From a cyanobacterium endosymbiont of Rhopalodia gibberula (GTDB lineage: Bacteria > Cyanobacteriota > Cyanobacteriia > Cyanobacteriales > Microcystaceae), in NCBI RefSeq assembly GCF_003574135.1, contig NZ_AP018341.1:1364001-1428000 (forward strand): a stretch of 64,000 nucleotides of DNA, read 5' to 3'. Both the position numbers and the translations under genes were made by a program. The notes beneath the pieces are model-generated. The model was not told the origin of the DNA and searched no databases. It saw nothing but the letters and a program-made list of their open reading frames with translations. Positions 49,003 through 58,585 of the stretch are shown here, one piece after another; within the stretch, counting starts at the first letter, position 1; each line of letters begins with the position of its first letter.

Positions 49003-50677
49003 GTGACTGAACAATTACTAAACTTACTGGAGAAAGAAATAGAAGATCTTAATCCCTTATCACAAAAAGAATTTAATTATAGTCCTTATCTCAGAACTTT
49101 TTTAAGATAAGCATGGCTGATTGCCGAAGCAATTAGTCTAATCACTTTTGCCAGTTTGATTATCAGCGCAGGATCCCTATACTTACGTAGGGAATTTCTA
49201 CTGACTCGTTGAGCCTATTACTTCTAGTGTTAAACTCACTGACTCTAGTACCTTAGCATGGACAGAAGAAGTTCCTGATGAAAGATTATTTGGTTTAGAC
49301 TATCCAACAAATCTGGTATTTTTAACTAGTCAAGAAATGACTCATAAAATTGCCGAAAATGTTTATAAAAAAAAATATCTTGAGTAATTGCTGCCATTTA
49401 GGAATATGTAAGAGAAAATTTTGTCGTTGAACGCGTTAATATCGGGACAAGAAAAAACAATAATGCTAATATTATTGCTGTTTTTTATAAGGTATAAAAT
49501 TTTGAAAAAAGTTAAAATCCTATTATCTGTCACTGCTAAAGATTTTGTTAATTGTAGTAAAAAAAACTAAAAACTAATATTAAGATATGGTAAAGTTCAG
49601 TGATAAATAACTACCTGATTTATAAGAACAACTGAAAAAATTCAAGCCAAATAGAAAGAACTACAATAAACATATAGATTAATTAATCTACTTTCCAATA
49701 ATAGTAAAATTTTAAGCTAAATTATTAGTTTAATATAAAAGATTCTTCCGGCTAAAAATAAACTTAAATATTTTGGGACAACTAAGAAAAACTTGCAGAA
49801 TTAACTTGATATAACCTCTAATTAATTTTAGACAGTATCAACTCTTAGTCAGGACAAAAAAAGGATAGAACTGATGGATTAAATATAGGAACTTAAATTA
49901 AAAATTGCTATTTGCAAAAATTGTTAAATAACACTGCTCAATAAATTCTGACTAACAATTTCTTGTCTGTCTCCCCTAACCTGACAGCTTTTGAGTATTT
50001 AAATAAAGTTAAATTAGATTTAATTCAACAATTAGTAGAAACTAGTGACTAAATAGAGGCATTAGAAAATTAACTGCAGTCTTTAGCTATAGAAAAGCAA
50101 GTTTAGAAAAATAAGTCCAACACTATCCTGCTTTAATTAAAGAATATAGTGATACTGAATGTCAAATTAAGCTAACTGAAGAACTGCTGAATAAACTACT
50201 TTTTGAATGCAAAACTATTAAAGTTAAATTAGCAAAAATATTCCTTTAAAACTAACTTTTAAACCTCAAATTCCTGCCGATGCTGAAGAAGAATACATTA
50301 GTGATCCACCAGATCGGAAAAAAAGCTTCTCGCTGGTCTAGTTGGAGTACTTTTGTTAGGAATAGAAAGATCAATTCTACGGGAAAAACTCAACAATATT
50401 TTATTTTTTGCTAATGACGTTACTTATTTACTTCCAATCCCCTTACTAGCTGATATTCACAAAGATGGCTAATTAGCTAGACTGTTTAATTTCATAATTT
50501 GTGATAATATTTACTTTCTGAATAATTCAGATGTTAAATTGATAAAAGTAAGAATTGATCGTATTGTAATGGTAGTACAGACTAATAAAACATCGATATT
50601 TTCAGTGAAAAAACGATTAAAGAAATTAGGTCTTTGAGACTACCGTTATTAGGAACTGTTACCAATCAAGTTTATTA
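49003..50677 (+). pseudogene. Relic of a Wzz/tyrosine-kinase-type polysaccharide protein
   Basis: From a GTG at 49003 the frame reads TEQLLNLLEKEIEDLN, LSQKEFNYSPYLRTFLR, stop, then AWLIAEAISLITFASLIISA (first membrane helix). After shifts come STLAWTEEVPDERLFGLDYP and TNLVFLTSQEMTHKIAENVY (Wzz domain), then broken coiled-coil pieces, IPADAEEEYISDPPDRKK, AGLVGVLLLGIERSILREKL (second helix), NNIFFFANDVTYLLPIPLLA, KKRLKKLGL and LLGTVTNQVY. This is the cyanobacterial Wzc/ExoP-like chain-length regulator of exported polysaccharide, about 700 residues in relatives and shortened here. Many stops and shifts. Confidence 0.82.
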
Positions 50678-50867
50678 ACTATTTAATGATTAGGACCTAG
50701 CTAACTTAGCTTACTAATATCCGCATCTCAAAACCACTTTATTTTTTTGTAGAAACGCTGCGTTTAATCTCTTGACAAAAAAGGGATGACGACAAGCTCT
50801 TGAACCTCTTGTCATACAAAAGGTTTATTAATATTCTACTTCTACGTCAATCTAGATGATCAACAAT

Positions 50868-52265
50868 TCAATCATCCTCAACGCGTCGGTTTATTCTTTC
50901 TCCACGGGAATTTTTATCCTTTACTACTTCGTGTAAATTCTCCCAACGAATACTGACTGGTTTAGGGATTTTGGGTAAAGAAATAGGGGGAGCATTTTTT
51001 CTTAAAACGTTGATAGCTCCTTTATATTGGGGGTCAGCATGAGTTCCCATTAAAGATGGATCATTTCTAAGTTGTATATGTTGCTCCATGCTTAAGTCTA
51101 GATAAATATCGGGGTTAATCCCTTTTTGATTAATATCTTTCCCACTGGGGGGATAATATCGAGCAATGGTAACTGCTAACCCAGACCCATCTGATAAGGA
51201 GTGAACTGACTGTACAGTTCCTTTGCCATAAGTGGTAGTTCCTACTACTGTTGCTCGTCCATTTTCTTTCAACGCTCCTGCTAAAATTTCACTAGCACTG
51301 GCTGAACCCTCATCGACCAACACTACTAAAGGCAGATCTGTTAATGAGGTTCCATTAGCTGAAAAATGGCGATCACCACCACGACGATCAACTGTCATAA
51401 CAATTTCCCCTTTTTTGAGCCAAAGACGAGCAATATCTATACTAGCGAGCAGTAATCCTCCTGGATTTCCTCGTAAATCTAAAATATAACCGGATACTTC
51501 TTTATTCCCTAAATCTTTTATGGCGTTTCTCATTTGCTCAGCGGCATGGGAACTAAACTCGTCAAGGCGAATATAACCGACGCGAAGTTGAGCTTCTTGT
51601 TTAAGGTTATAGCTTACAGAAGCAATTTCAATCTGTGATCGTGTTAAAGTGACTTGAAACACCCCTTTATTCTCGCGGGACAATTGTAGACTAACATCAG
51701 TACCTAATTCTCCTTGAACTGCATTTCTAGCTTGTTCAAGAGTCATTAGCGCTGTTGGCTTGCCATTGATGCGAATAATACGATCACCTCTTTTAATACC
51801 TGCTTTAGCAGCTGGTGAACTTTTAACTGCTTCTACCACGTACAATTGGCTAGTGCGCTTGTCAAATGTTAGCCTAATCCCCACACCGGATAATTCTCCA
51901 GAGGTCTGACTAGTAAGGGTAGCAAAATTATCAGGGGTCAAAAAACGAGTATAAGGATCACCTAACCATTTTAAGGCTTTTTGAATGGCTTTGTATGCTT
52001 GTTTATGATTAGCATAATCTCGGTTGAGCAATTCTTGACGCTTTTCCTTCCATTCAACTCGGTTGAATTCTTTGTCCACAAACTCATTGTTAACAATTTG
52101 CCACATTTCATCGATAACCACCTTAGGATTATCTTCTAAGATGGTTATCGATGATTTAGGAGAACTTAACGCAGGGGTAGCCAGAGACTGGAGAGTCACA
52201 GCTGCGATCATCCCTCCCCAGAGACAAATTTGATGCAACTGAACGGGCTTTATCGGACTATTCAT
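50868..52265 (-). CDS. ctpA: Carboxyl-terminal processing protease (S41A)
   Basis: 465 residues from ATG 52265; a TTG at 52310 would add 15. An N-terminal signal segment (ICLWGGMIAAVTLQSLATPALS) points to export. A PDZ domain follows (about 115-200: LSGVGIRLTFD to IIRINGKPTALMTLEQAR). The S41 core has ILDLRGNPGGLL, VVLVDEGSASASEILAGALK with the catalytic Ser (about 320) and GTTTYGKGTVQS with the catalytic Lys (about 346). Ctp proteases trim C-termini; CtpA matures the D1 protein in photosynthetic cyanobacteria and paralogues have other periplasmic targets. Which paralogue this is cannot be settled from sequence alone. Complete. Confidence 0.9.
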   Translation of the reverse strand: MNSPIKPVQLHQICLWGGMIAAVTLQSLATPALSSPKSSITILEDNPKVVIDEMWQIVNNEFVDKEFNRVEWKEKRQELLNRDYANHKQAYKAIQKALKWLGDPYTRFLTPDNFATLTSQTSGELSGVGIRLTFDKRTSQLYVVEAVKSSPAAKAGIKRGDRIIRINGKPTALMTLEQARNAVQGELGTDVSLQLSRENKGVFQVTLTRSQIEIASVSYNLKQEAQLRVGYIRLDEFSSHAAEQMRNAIKDLGNKEVSGYILDLRGNPGGLLLASIDIARLWLKKGEIVMTVDRRGGDRHFSANGTSLTDLPLVVLVDEGSASASEILAGALKENGRATVVGTTTYGKGTVQSVHSLSDGSGLAVTIARYYPPSGKDINQKGINPDIYLDLSMEQHIQLRNDPSLMGTHADPQYKGAINVLRKNAPPISLPKIPKPVSIRWENLHEVVKDKNSRGERINRRVEDD

Positions 52266-52385
52266 GGGGATTTTTACAGAATAATGACAATATAAAATGG
52301 GTTCAAGCAAATTAACAAGATTTAGGTAATAGAATTAGCTGTCTTCAACCTCAATGGCTTTGATTAAACCACCACAATGGAAGAA

Positions 52386-52916
52386 TTAAGCGTGAGTAGA
52401 GGTGATCATTATGTTTTCTTTTTGCTTTAAGTTGTACTCGAAAAAATCGAGTAGGATTGCCCGATGAACTTTTCCGATGGGATGAACCTGATCGGTTTTT
52501 GGAGAATAACATCGTCCTTGCTTAATCATATTCACCGGCACTAACCCGAAATCGACTCCTTCTTGCAAAACTAATTGTTCTATCGCAACAGTTAAAGGAG
52601 AAGAATAAAGATAACGAGTAATATTTGGTTCATTATAAACTCTAAACTTCATTGGGTTAGGGACTTTATAATTTATTTCTTCAACTAGTTCCCGTTTTAG
52701 TGCTTGTTCCGGGGTTTCTCCTGACTCTATATGTCCCCCAAATAAACCCCAATGGTCAGGATAGGCGATCGTAGATCGATTATCACGTAACTGGAGCAAA
52801 AAATTATCCTCTTGGTAAACAATCACCAAGGCTACCTGAAGAGGAAATTTAGTGTCTTTGTCCTCAATGTTAGTTGGAGATAATTGAGGATACGAGTATT
52901 TTTTATGCGACCGCAT
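52386..52916 (-). CDS. Nudix hydrolase
   Basis: 176 residues with a Nudix box GHIESGETPEQALKRELVEEI (about 60-80), which has the GX5EX7REUXEEXGU layout except Asn for the last Gly. Nudix enzymes cleave nucleoside diphosphates linked to another group; the long C-terminal part and the ALVIVYQEDNFLLQLRDN start resemble ADP-sugar or (d)NTP-type members, but the substrate is not predictable. ATG at 52916. It follows the lipoprotein-like gene (52941-53459) by 24 bp on the same strand, so the two are probably one transcript. A mutational clean-up role is possible but only inference. Confidence 0.8.
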   Translation of the reverse strand: MRSHKKYSYPQLSPTNIEDKDTKFPLQVALVIVYQEDNFLLQLRDNRSTIAYPDHWGLFGGHIESGETPEQALKRELVEEINYKVPNPMKFRVYNEPNITRYLYSSPLTVAIEQLVLQEGVDFGLVPVNMIKQGRCYSPKTDQVHPIGKVHRAILLDFFEYNLKQKENIMITSTHA

Positions 52917-52940
52917 AGTTATTTTAAGTGCAATTTAATT

Positions 52941-53459
52941 TTATTTTGAGTTACTTTTATGAGGTAGTAGAAGTTCGTTAACATCCAAATCCGGTGTTGA
53001 TGTAGATTCGGGCTGAGGAGAAGAGAGTGGTTGTGTTGGCTGATCGGAAGTTTGGGGTTGAGTCTCAAGTTGTTCTACCTCTAAAATATACAATTCGCCC
53101 AAATCCTGTCCACCAATAGAAATTGGCTGATACTCTACTTGTCCTTTAATGGTTATAGAATCTCCTGGTCTAGGAAGGGCGCCATTGGTCAGAACCCAAA
53201 CTGTCCCTGTATCGTCTTGGAGTTTATAGGAACCATTATCCATAAAAGGCGCATGATCAACCACAGTTCCTTCAATATAATAAACTGCTTCTTGAGTTTG
53301 AGGGTTTTCTTTTGGTTGCTTATATTGGATGAGTTCATTGATAGGAGTTACTGGTATTTGAGCTATTCTGAAAAAATTCAGTCGATTACAACCGATAATT
53401 TCTCCTAGCAGTAAAAACAGAAATCCACCATGGCAAATTCTAATGTTTAAATCTTTCAT
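52941..53459 (-). CDS. Putative OB-fold lipoprotein
   Basis: About 172 residues from ATG 53459; a GTG at 53480 would add seven. The N-terminus has a hydrophobic segment (GGFLFLLLGE) then IIGC, which fits a lipobox with Cys near residue 24, so export and lipidation are likely. The middle (about 60-135) reads as a small beta barrel: YYIEGTVVDHAPFMDNGSYK, LQDDTGTVWVLTN and IKGQVEYQPI, typical of OB-fold proteins. The tail is Pro/Ser/Gln-rich and ends in basic residues. I know similar cyanobacterial hypotheticals but no function. Likely transcribed with the Nudix gene that follows. Confidence 0.6.
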   Translation of the reverse strand: MKDLNIRICHGGFLFLLLGEIIGCNRLNFFRIAQIPVTPINELIQYKQPKENPQTQEAVYYIEGTVVDHAPFMDNGSYKLQDDTGTVWVLTNGALPRPGDSITIKGQVEYQPISIGGQDLGELYILEVEQLETQPQTSDQPTQPLSSPQPESTSTPDLDVNELLLPHKSNSK

Positions 53460-53552
53460 GATGAGTGGGAGTAGCTTCACTTAACTGAGATATTTTAACT
53501 GAAAGGACACCTTAAAATTTTTACTAGTTCCAAATTCATTAATTATTTGTCA

Positions 53553-54431
53553 ATGTCTTCTCCAACTTCTTCTGTATTAAATGGTAAAGCCTTAGCAAAA
53601 AAAATTCAGTGTGAACTCCAATGCTGGGTTCAAAAGCAACAATCCAGTATTGGACGTCCTCCAGGATTAGCCGTATTGATGGTAGGGGATGATCCGGCGA
53701 GTGCTGTTTATGTTCGTAATAAAGAGCGGGCTTGTGCTAAGGTAGGAATTGTTTCTTTTGGTCATCATTTCCCTGATAATATCCCCCAAGATGAATTAGA
53801 AACTGTTATTGAACAACTCAATCAAGATCCACGAGTGGATGGCATATTAGTCCAGTTACCTTTGCCCGTCCATTTAGACGCAGTCCAATTGTTATTAACC
53901 ATTGATCCCGATAAAGATGCTGATGGTCTCCATCCGATGAATTTGGGGCGGTTAATGCGTGGTGAACCAGGGTTACGCAGTTGTACCCCCGCCGGGGTAA
54001 TACGTCTGTTAGAAGAACATCAGATCGAAGTTGCAGGTAAACAGGCAGTGGTGGTAGGAAGAAGTATTTTAGTGGGCAAGCCGTTAGGGTTAATGTTACT
54101 TGAAAAAAATGCTACGGTGACTATGGCTCATTCTCGAACCCAAGATTTACGAAGTGTGACTCGTCAAGGGGATATTTTAATTGTTGCAGTAGGTAAACCA
54201 GAGTTCATTAATGCAGATATGGTTAAACCTGGGGCGGTAGTTATCGACGTAGGAATTAATCGTGTTGTTCGATTAGATGGAACTTCCCAACTGGTAGGGG
54301 ATGTGGATTTTAACTCTGTGGCTGGTACAGCGCAATATATTACCCCAGTTCCTGGGGGAATAGGTCCAATGACTGTAGCGATGTTATTAAGTAACACGGT
54401 GCTAAGTTATCATCAACGAGAGATGCCATGA
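53553..54431 (+). CDS. folD: Methylenetetrahydrofolate dehydrogenase / cyclohydrolase
   Basis: 292-residue bifunctional FolD from ATG 53553 (TTG at 53547 also open). It interconverts 5,10-methylene-THF, methenyl-THF and 10-formyl-THF. Seen: [20 protein letters not shown] (about 38-57, with the catalytic YVxxK), GILVQLPLP (about 98-106), the Asp-containing DKDADGLHP and NLGRL segments, [25 protein letters not shown] (NADP loop, about 168-181) and [17 protein letters not shown] at the C-terminus. The stop overlaps the ATG of the next gene by four bases (ATGA), so translation is probably coupled. Confidence 0.96.
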   Translation: MSSPTSSVLNGKALAKKIQCELQCWVQKQQSSIGRPPGLAVLMVGDDPASAVYVRNKERACAKVGIVSFGHHFPDNIPQDELETVIEQLNQDPRVDGILVQLPLPVHLDAVQLLLTIDPDKDADGLHPMNLGRLMRGEPGLRSCTPAGVIRLLEEHQIEVAGKQAVVVGRSILVGKPLGLMLLEKNATVTMAHSRTQDLRSVTRQGDILIVAVGKPEFINADMVKPGAVVIDVGINRVVRLDGTSQLVGDVDFNSVAGTAQYITPVPGGIGPMTVAMLLSNTVLSYHQREMP

Positions 54432-54946
54432 ACGAATTTTTCCAAACCTATACTTGTGAGTTACCCCAAGGCAAAACCTGGCGGGTGTCCATTATCCCTG
54501 AGCGAGATAATGTAGACTTTGATTTAATGATTGAAGATCCTATAGGCAATATTATTGCCCAAGATAATAGTACTAATGCCGATGCTTATTGTACATTTAC
54601 GAGTTTTATAAGTGGAACCTATTTATTTAGAGTAACATCTGTTAAAGGAAGTTGTAAGTTTGCCATTGATATTAACCCAGTAACGATTCTTTTTTCTCGT
54701 AATTATTACCATCATCTTGAAAATGGTATTGTTTGGAAAGTCGCGGTGATTCCAACGGCAAAAAACGTGAATTTTAATCTTTATATTGAAGATCCCAAGG
54801 GACAAGCAATTATTCAAGATAGTAGTCCCGATCCTTCTGCAACTTGTGTGTTTACTAGTACTATTAAGGGGAACTATTGTTTTCGGGTTGAATCCCTTAA
54901 AGGAATGAGTGACTTTGATTTTAAAATTGAGGGATTGATTGACTAA
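54428..54946 (+). CDS. Two-repeat beta-sandwich protein of unknown function
   Basis: 172 residues made of two copies of an 85-residue unit. Copy 1 (about 8-80) and copy 2 (about 94-168) share W(R/K)V..IP....V.F.L.IEDP.G..I.QD.S, then C.FTS.I.G.Y.FRV.S.KG. This layout (a hydrophobic, beta-only unit with GTY.FRV) resembles pre-peptidase C-terminal domains, which bind substrates or surfaces, but there is no signal peptide. The start overlaps the folD stop (ATGA), so the two are translationally coupled. A 15-bp hairpin 35 bp past the stop is a likely transcript end. I give no function. Confidence 0.65.
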   Translation: MNEFFQTYTCELPQGKTWRVSIIPERDNVDFDLMIEDPIGNIIAQDNSTNADAYCTFTSFISGTYLFRVTSVKGSCKFAIDINPVTILFSRNYYHHLENGIVWKVAVIPTAKNVNFNLYIEDPKGQAIIQDSSPDPSATCVFTSTIKGNYCFRVESLKGMSDFDFKIEGLID

Positions 54947-54980
54947 TTTAATTAACTTAAGTGTATATAAAAGTTATGAG

Positions 54981-55033
54981 CAATACCAAATATTTAGCTA
55001 TTTTAATTTAAATTAGTCAAATATTTGGTATTG
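54981..55033 (+). terminator. Hairpin after the folD unit
   Basis: CAATACCAAATATTT and AAATATTTGGTATTG are exact complements with a 23-base loop, 35 bp past the last gene of the folD unit. No T-run, so a terminator role is likely by position only. Confidence 0.55.
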
Positions 55034-55200
55034 ATGATCAAACACTAAATTTTCTACTTTTGAATTTTCTACTTTTGTTAGAATAATCTTGATAGTTAGT
55101 TCATTAGTATCTTCCCTATATGGAGTCTTTCTTTTAAGATTAGAGATCCAAACGCTACATATAGAGTTTGCTTCAGTTAGTCTCGAATAAAGAAGGGATA

Positions 55201-58200
55201 ATGAACCATAGACAGGAATGGCAAAATAGCGGTGTTGACGAACAATTAATTAACCTCAATGTAACAGCCTTGGAGGGAACTTCCCCTTTAGAGTATTTGT
55301 TTTATTCTGACGCACTTCCTAGACGTAATGATGGTCGGGTTAATAATTCTATTTTAAGACGTTACGAGCATACAGAACAAGGAGGCTGGTGGTGTTCTGG
55401 GGTAGATCTGTTGACAGGCAGCGAGGACTTATGGGGGTGTTTTAAACCCAATTCTCCCCGAGCAAGTTATGATGAACACAAGTTAATCAAATATGAACAT
55501 CCCCCTAAAACATCGGCAGGGGTTTTTGCATTGCGGGTTCCACTGCATCTATGGCGACAATTAGCGCAACGCCACCACCAGGATCTTACTCCAGAAGACA
55601 TTAATAATCAACTCCCAGATTTAGGTTTTTGGCAATGGGTGATAAATCATCCTTCGATCCCCCTTTGTATTACTGAAGGGGCTAAAAAAGCAGGCGCGTT
55701 ATTAACAGCAGGATATGCTGCTATCGCTCTTCCGGGAATTAATAGTGGTTATCGAACTCCTAGAGATAAATTAGGTAACAGAATCGGAAAGTCTCGTCTC
55801 ATTCCCCAACTTGAAAAACTAGCAATTTCAGGAAGAAAAATGTATATTGCTTTTGATCAAGATAGTCAGCCAAGTACTATTAAAGAAGTAAATTATGCTA
55901 TTAGAAAATTAGGAAGTTTGTTCACTCAAGCCGGATGTCAAGTTAACGTTATTGTATGGCTACCGAAATGGGGAAAAGGAGTAGATGATTTTTTAGCTCA
56001 TAAAGGACTTAAATTTTTTAATGAAGCTTACGAAAAAGCCTTATCTTTAGAAATTTGGAGAGCACAAGGTTTAAGTCAATTAACTTATCCTTCTGATGTT
56101 GAAGTTAGTACTCGGTATTTAGGAGATTTGCCCATTCCTACAACTGCTAAATTAATAGGAATTAAATCTCCAATAGGAACTGGAAAAACTAAGGCTCTTG
56201 AAAAGATTGTTGAGCAGGCGATAATTCGTCAACAAAAGATATTAGTAATTGGTCATCGAGTCAAGTTAGTTGAGCAACTTTGTCAACGATTTAAAATTCC
56301 TTATTTAACAGAAATATCAACAAATAATATTCAAGATATAAAAGGATGTGGACTTTGTATTGATTCTCTTCATCCTAATTCTTTGTCTAAGTTTAATCCT
56401 AATAATTGGACAAATAGCCTGATTATTATCGATGAAGTTGAACAGGTTTTATGGCATGGATTGAACTCAAATACTTGCCAGAAAAATAGGGTTTCTATTC
56501 TAAAAACTTTCAAGAAATTACTTGAACAAAATTTAGAATTTGAAGGAAGAATAATTATTGCTGACGCAGACTTAAGTGATATTTCTCTTGACTATCTAAT
56601 TTCTTTAATGGGAATTAAATTAAAACCGTTTATTGTAATAAACAATTGGAAATCTAACGAGAAAGAAGCATGGGGAGTATATAATTATCCGGAAACCACC
56701 CCTCAAGAATGGCTCAAAGATCTAGTACAACATATCCAGCAGGGGGGTAAACCTTTTGTTTGTCTATCCGCTCAGAAATTAACTAGTAAGTGGGGAACAC
56801 AAACCCTAGAATTGTACTTAAAAAAACGATTCCCAGAAGTGAGAATCCTAAGGATTGATTCTGAATCGTTAACCGATCCTAATCATAACGCTTACCAATC
56901 TATTAATCACCTTAATCAAATTCTATTGAATTACGATATCATTTTAGCTAGTCCTTCTATTGAGACAGGGGTCAGTATTGATATTAAAGATCATTTCACC
57001 TCCGTTTGGGGATTAGCTCAAGGGGTACAAACTGCTACCTCTATCTGTCAATCACTAGGACGAATTCGTGATAATATTCCTCGTTATCTTTGGTGTGCTT
57101 CCTATGGGTTTAATAAAGTGGGAAATGGTTCTACTTCAATTCCCAATTTGTTAACTTCTAGTAATCGTGTTACTCAGTTAAATATTAAGTTGTTACAACA
57201 ATCTAACCTAGAAGCTTTAGATGATATAGATACAGAATTTCAAGCAGAATCTTTACTTTGTTGGGCAAAAATGGCAGCTCGCGTTAATGTTTCAATGATT
57301 CATTATCGCGAGTCAATATTAAAAAATATTACTGATCAAAATCATCCAGTTCTTTGTAAGAATAAACTAGTCAAAATTAAAGAGATAGAAAACCATAAAA
57401 AATATTCGTATAATAGTAATAATTCTCATCAATTAATGAAAGCAATTGAAAGTTTTAGAAAACAGAATTATCAAGAAGAATGTCTAATGATTGCCCAAGG
57501 TACAGAGATTACTGATCAACAATATCAAGCGTTAAATAAGAGGTTAGTTAAAACTGTAAATGAACGGCATAACATCAAAAAATATAATTTACAAAAACGC
57601 TATTGCATTGAAGTAACTCCTCAATTAGTTGCCCTAGATAATGAAGGATGGTACGATAAAATCCGTCTCCATTATTTCTTAACTTTAGGGCGTTCCTATT
57701 TAGCAGATAGAGACACTATTCTTGCCAAGAAAATCATAGAAAAAGGACAGGGTAGTCTTTTTGTACCCGATTTTAATAGTTCTCAATTAGGGGTGATTAT
57801 TGGGACAATGGAGGTGTTGGGAATTCCAGTGTTACTAATGAACCATGAACGAAAGTTAAAACCTACAGATGAAGACTTGCAGGCTATGGCAAAAATTGCT
57901 ATTAAAAACCGCGTTGAGATCAAAACTATTATGGGAATTGGTATTGCTAAAAATTCTAGTCCTATCACGATTATAAGGCGTTTATTGGATAAAATAGGTT
58001 ATGGATTGACTTGTATTGGTTCTCGAAAAGTTGATAAAAAGCGAGTGCGGGTGTATCAAGTCGTTCTTCCTGATGATGCTAGGCAAGATGTGTTTAGACA
58101 ATGGTGGATAAGAGATGAAAAATCCCCAGGCAGTTCTGAACCTTGGTTTGAAGAATATACGAATGGTAAGTCGGAAATGACTAAAATTCAGCAGGAGAAA

Positions 58201-58236
58201 AACAAAAATTATATTCAATTAAGTTTAGAATTTTAG
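55201..58236 (+). CDS. CyRepA1/DUF3854-type plasmid replication protein
   Basis: 1011 residues from ATG 55201, preceded by AAGAAGG; the frame opens at a TTG at 55168. It has the layout of the cyanobacterial CyRepA1 family: an N-terminal DUF3854 domain with a TOPRIM-like primase core (LCITEGAKKAGALLTAGYAA near 155, GRKMYIAFDQDSQ near 217, KGVDDFLA), then a helicase-like ATPase with Walker A KSPIGTGKTKAL (near 322), Walker B IIIDEVEQ (near 409) and a motif-VI-like SICQSLGRIRD (near 613), then a long C-terminal part. Such proteins start plasmid replication. Here it is full length, next to folD and gor, with no partition genes beside it. The motifs are intact although this region has lost many genes. 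Confidence 0.8.
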   Translation: MNHRQEWQNSGVDEQLINLNVTALEGTSPLEYLFYSDALPRRNDGRVNNSILRRYEHTEQGGWWCSGVDLLTGSEDLWGCFKPNSPRASYDEHKLIKYEHPPKTSAGVFALRVPLHLWRQLAQRHHQDLTPEDINNQLPDLGFWQWVINHPSIPLCITEGAKKAGALLTAGYAAIALPGINSGYRTPRDKLGNRIGKSRLIPQLEKLAISGRKMYIAFDQDSQPSTIKEVNYAIRKLGSLFTQAGCQVNVIVWLPKWGKGVDDFLAHKGLKFFNEAYEKALSLEIWRAQGLSQLTYPSDVEVSTRYLGDLPIPTTAKLIGIKSPIGTGKTKALEKIVEQAIIRQQKILVIGHRVKLVEQLCQRFKIPYLTEISTNNIQDIKGCGLCIDSLHPNSLSKFNPNNWTNSLIIIDEVEQVLWHGLNSNTCQKNRVSILKTFKKLLEQNLEFEGRIIIADADLSDISLDYLISLMGIKLKPFIVINNWKSNEKEAWGVYNYPETTPQEWLKDLVQHIQQGGKPFVCLSAQKLTSKWGTQTLELYLKKRFPEVRILRIDSESLTDPNHNAYQSINHLNQILLNYDIILASPSIETGVSIDIKDHFTSVWGLAQGVQTATSICQSLGRIRDNIPRYLWCASYGFNKVGNGSTSIPNLLTSSNRVTQLNIKLLQQSNLEALDDIDTEFQAESLLCWAKMAARVNVSMIHYRESILKNITDQNHPVLCKNKLVKIKEIENHKKYSYNSNNSHQLMKAIESFRKQNYQEECLMIAQGTEITDQQYQALNKRLVKTVNERHNIKKYNLQKRYCIEVTPQLVALDNEGWYDKIRLHYFLTLGRSYLADRDTILAKKIIEKGQGSLFVPDFNSSQLGVIIGTMEVLGIPVLLMNHERKLKPTDEDLQAMAKIAIKNRVEIKTIMGIGIAKNSSPITIIRRLLDKIGYGLTCIGSRKVDKKRVRVYQVVLPDDARQDVFRQWWIRDEKSPGSSEPWFEEYTNGKSEMTKIQQEKNKNYIQLSLEF

Positions 58237-58585
58237 CAATTTGCTTCAATCCTTGATATCAAAAACTGTATTTCGTAGAGTGGATTATTATGAAGATTAG
58301 ATTTTAATGAAAAAATCGTAAGTTCCTATCTGCGTCGTAACCACCAGGATGGGGAGTCGATTTAAGTATATCGAAATAATTAAATACTAGTGATGAATTA
58401 ATTGCACCGTTCCTATGGCAATACACCCGTAGGAATTCTATATACAGAGTATCTACGGGTATACTAGGCAAAAAATAAGGGAACACTGAGATGCAGCTTT
58501 GTATATTATGACAACTAGAGACTTTCAGGAGAAACCTAATGGGATTAGTGATCAAATCTTCCCTAAACTCTGTGATCAAAAAACT
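58237..58585. other. Space between the replication gene and gor
   Basis: Convergent gene ends. Contains an ACCCGTAG/CTACGGGT hairpin (58425-58432 with 58453-58460). The minus-strand open frame at 58304-58579 shows no recognisable feature. Confidence 0.5.

Noticed and set aside
58304-58579. Minus-strand 91-codon open frame between the replication gene and gor
   Set aside because: No domain, no conserved pattern, hairpin sequence inside; probably chance.
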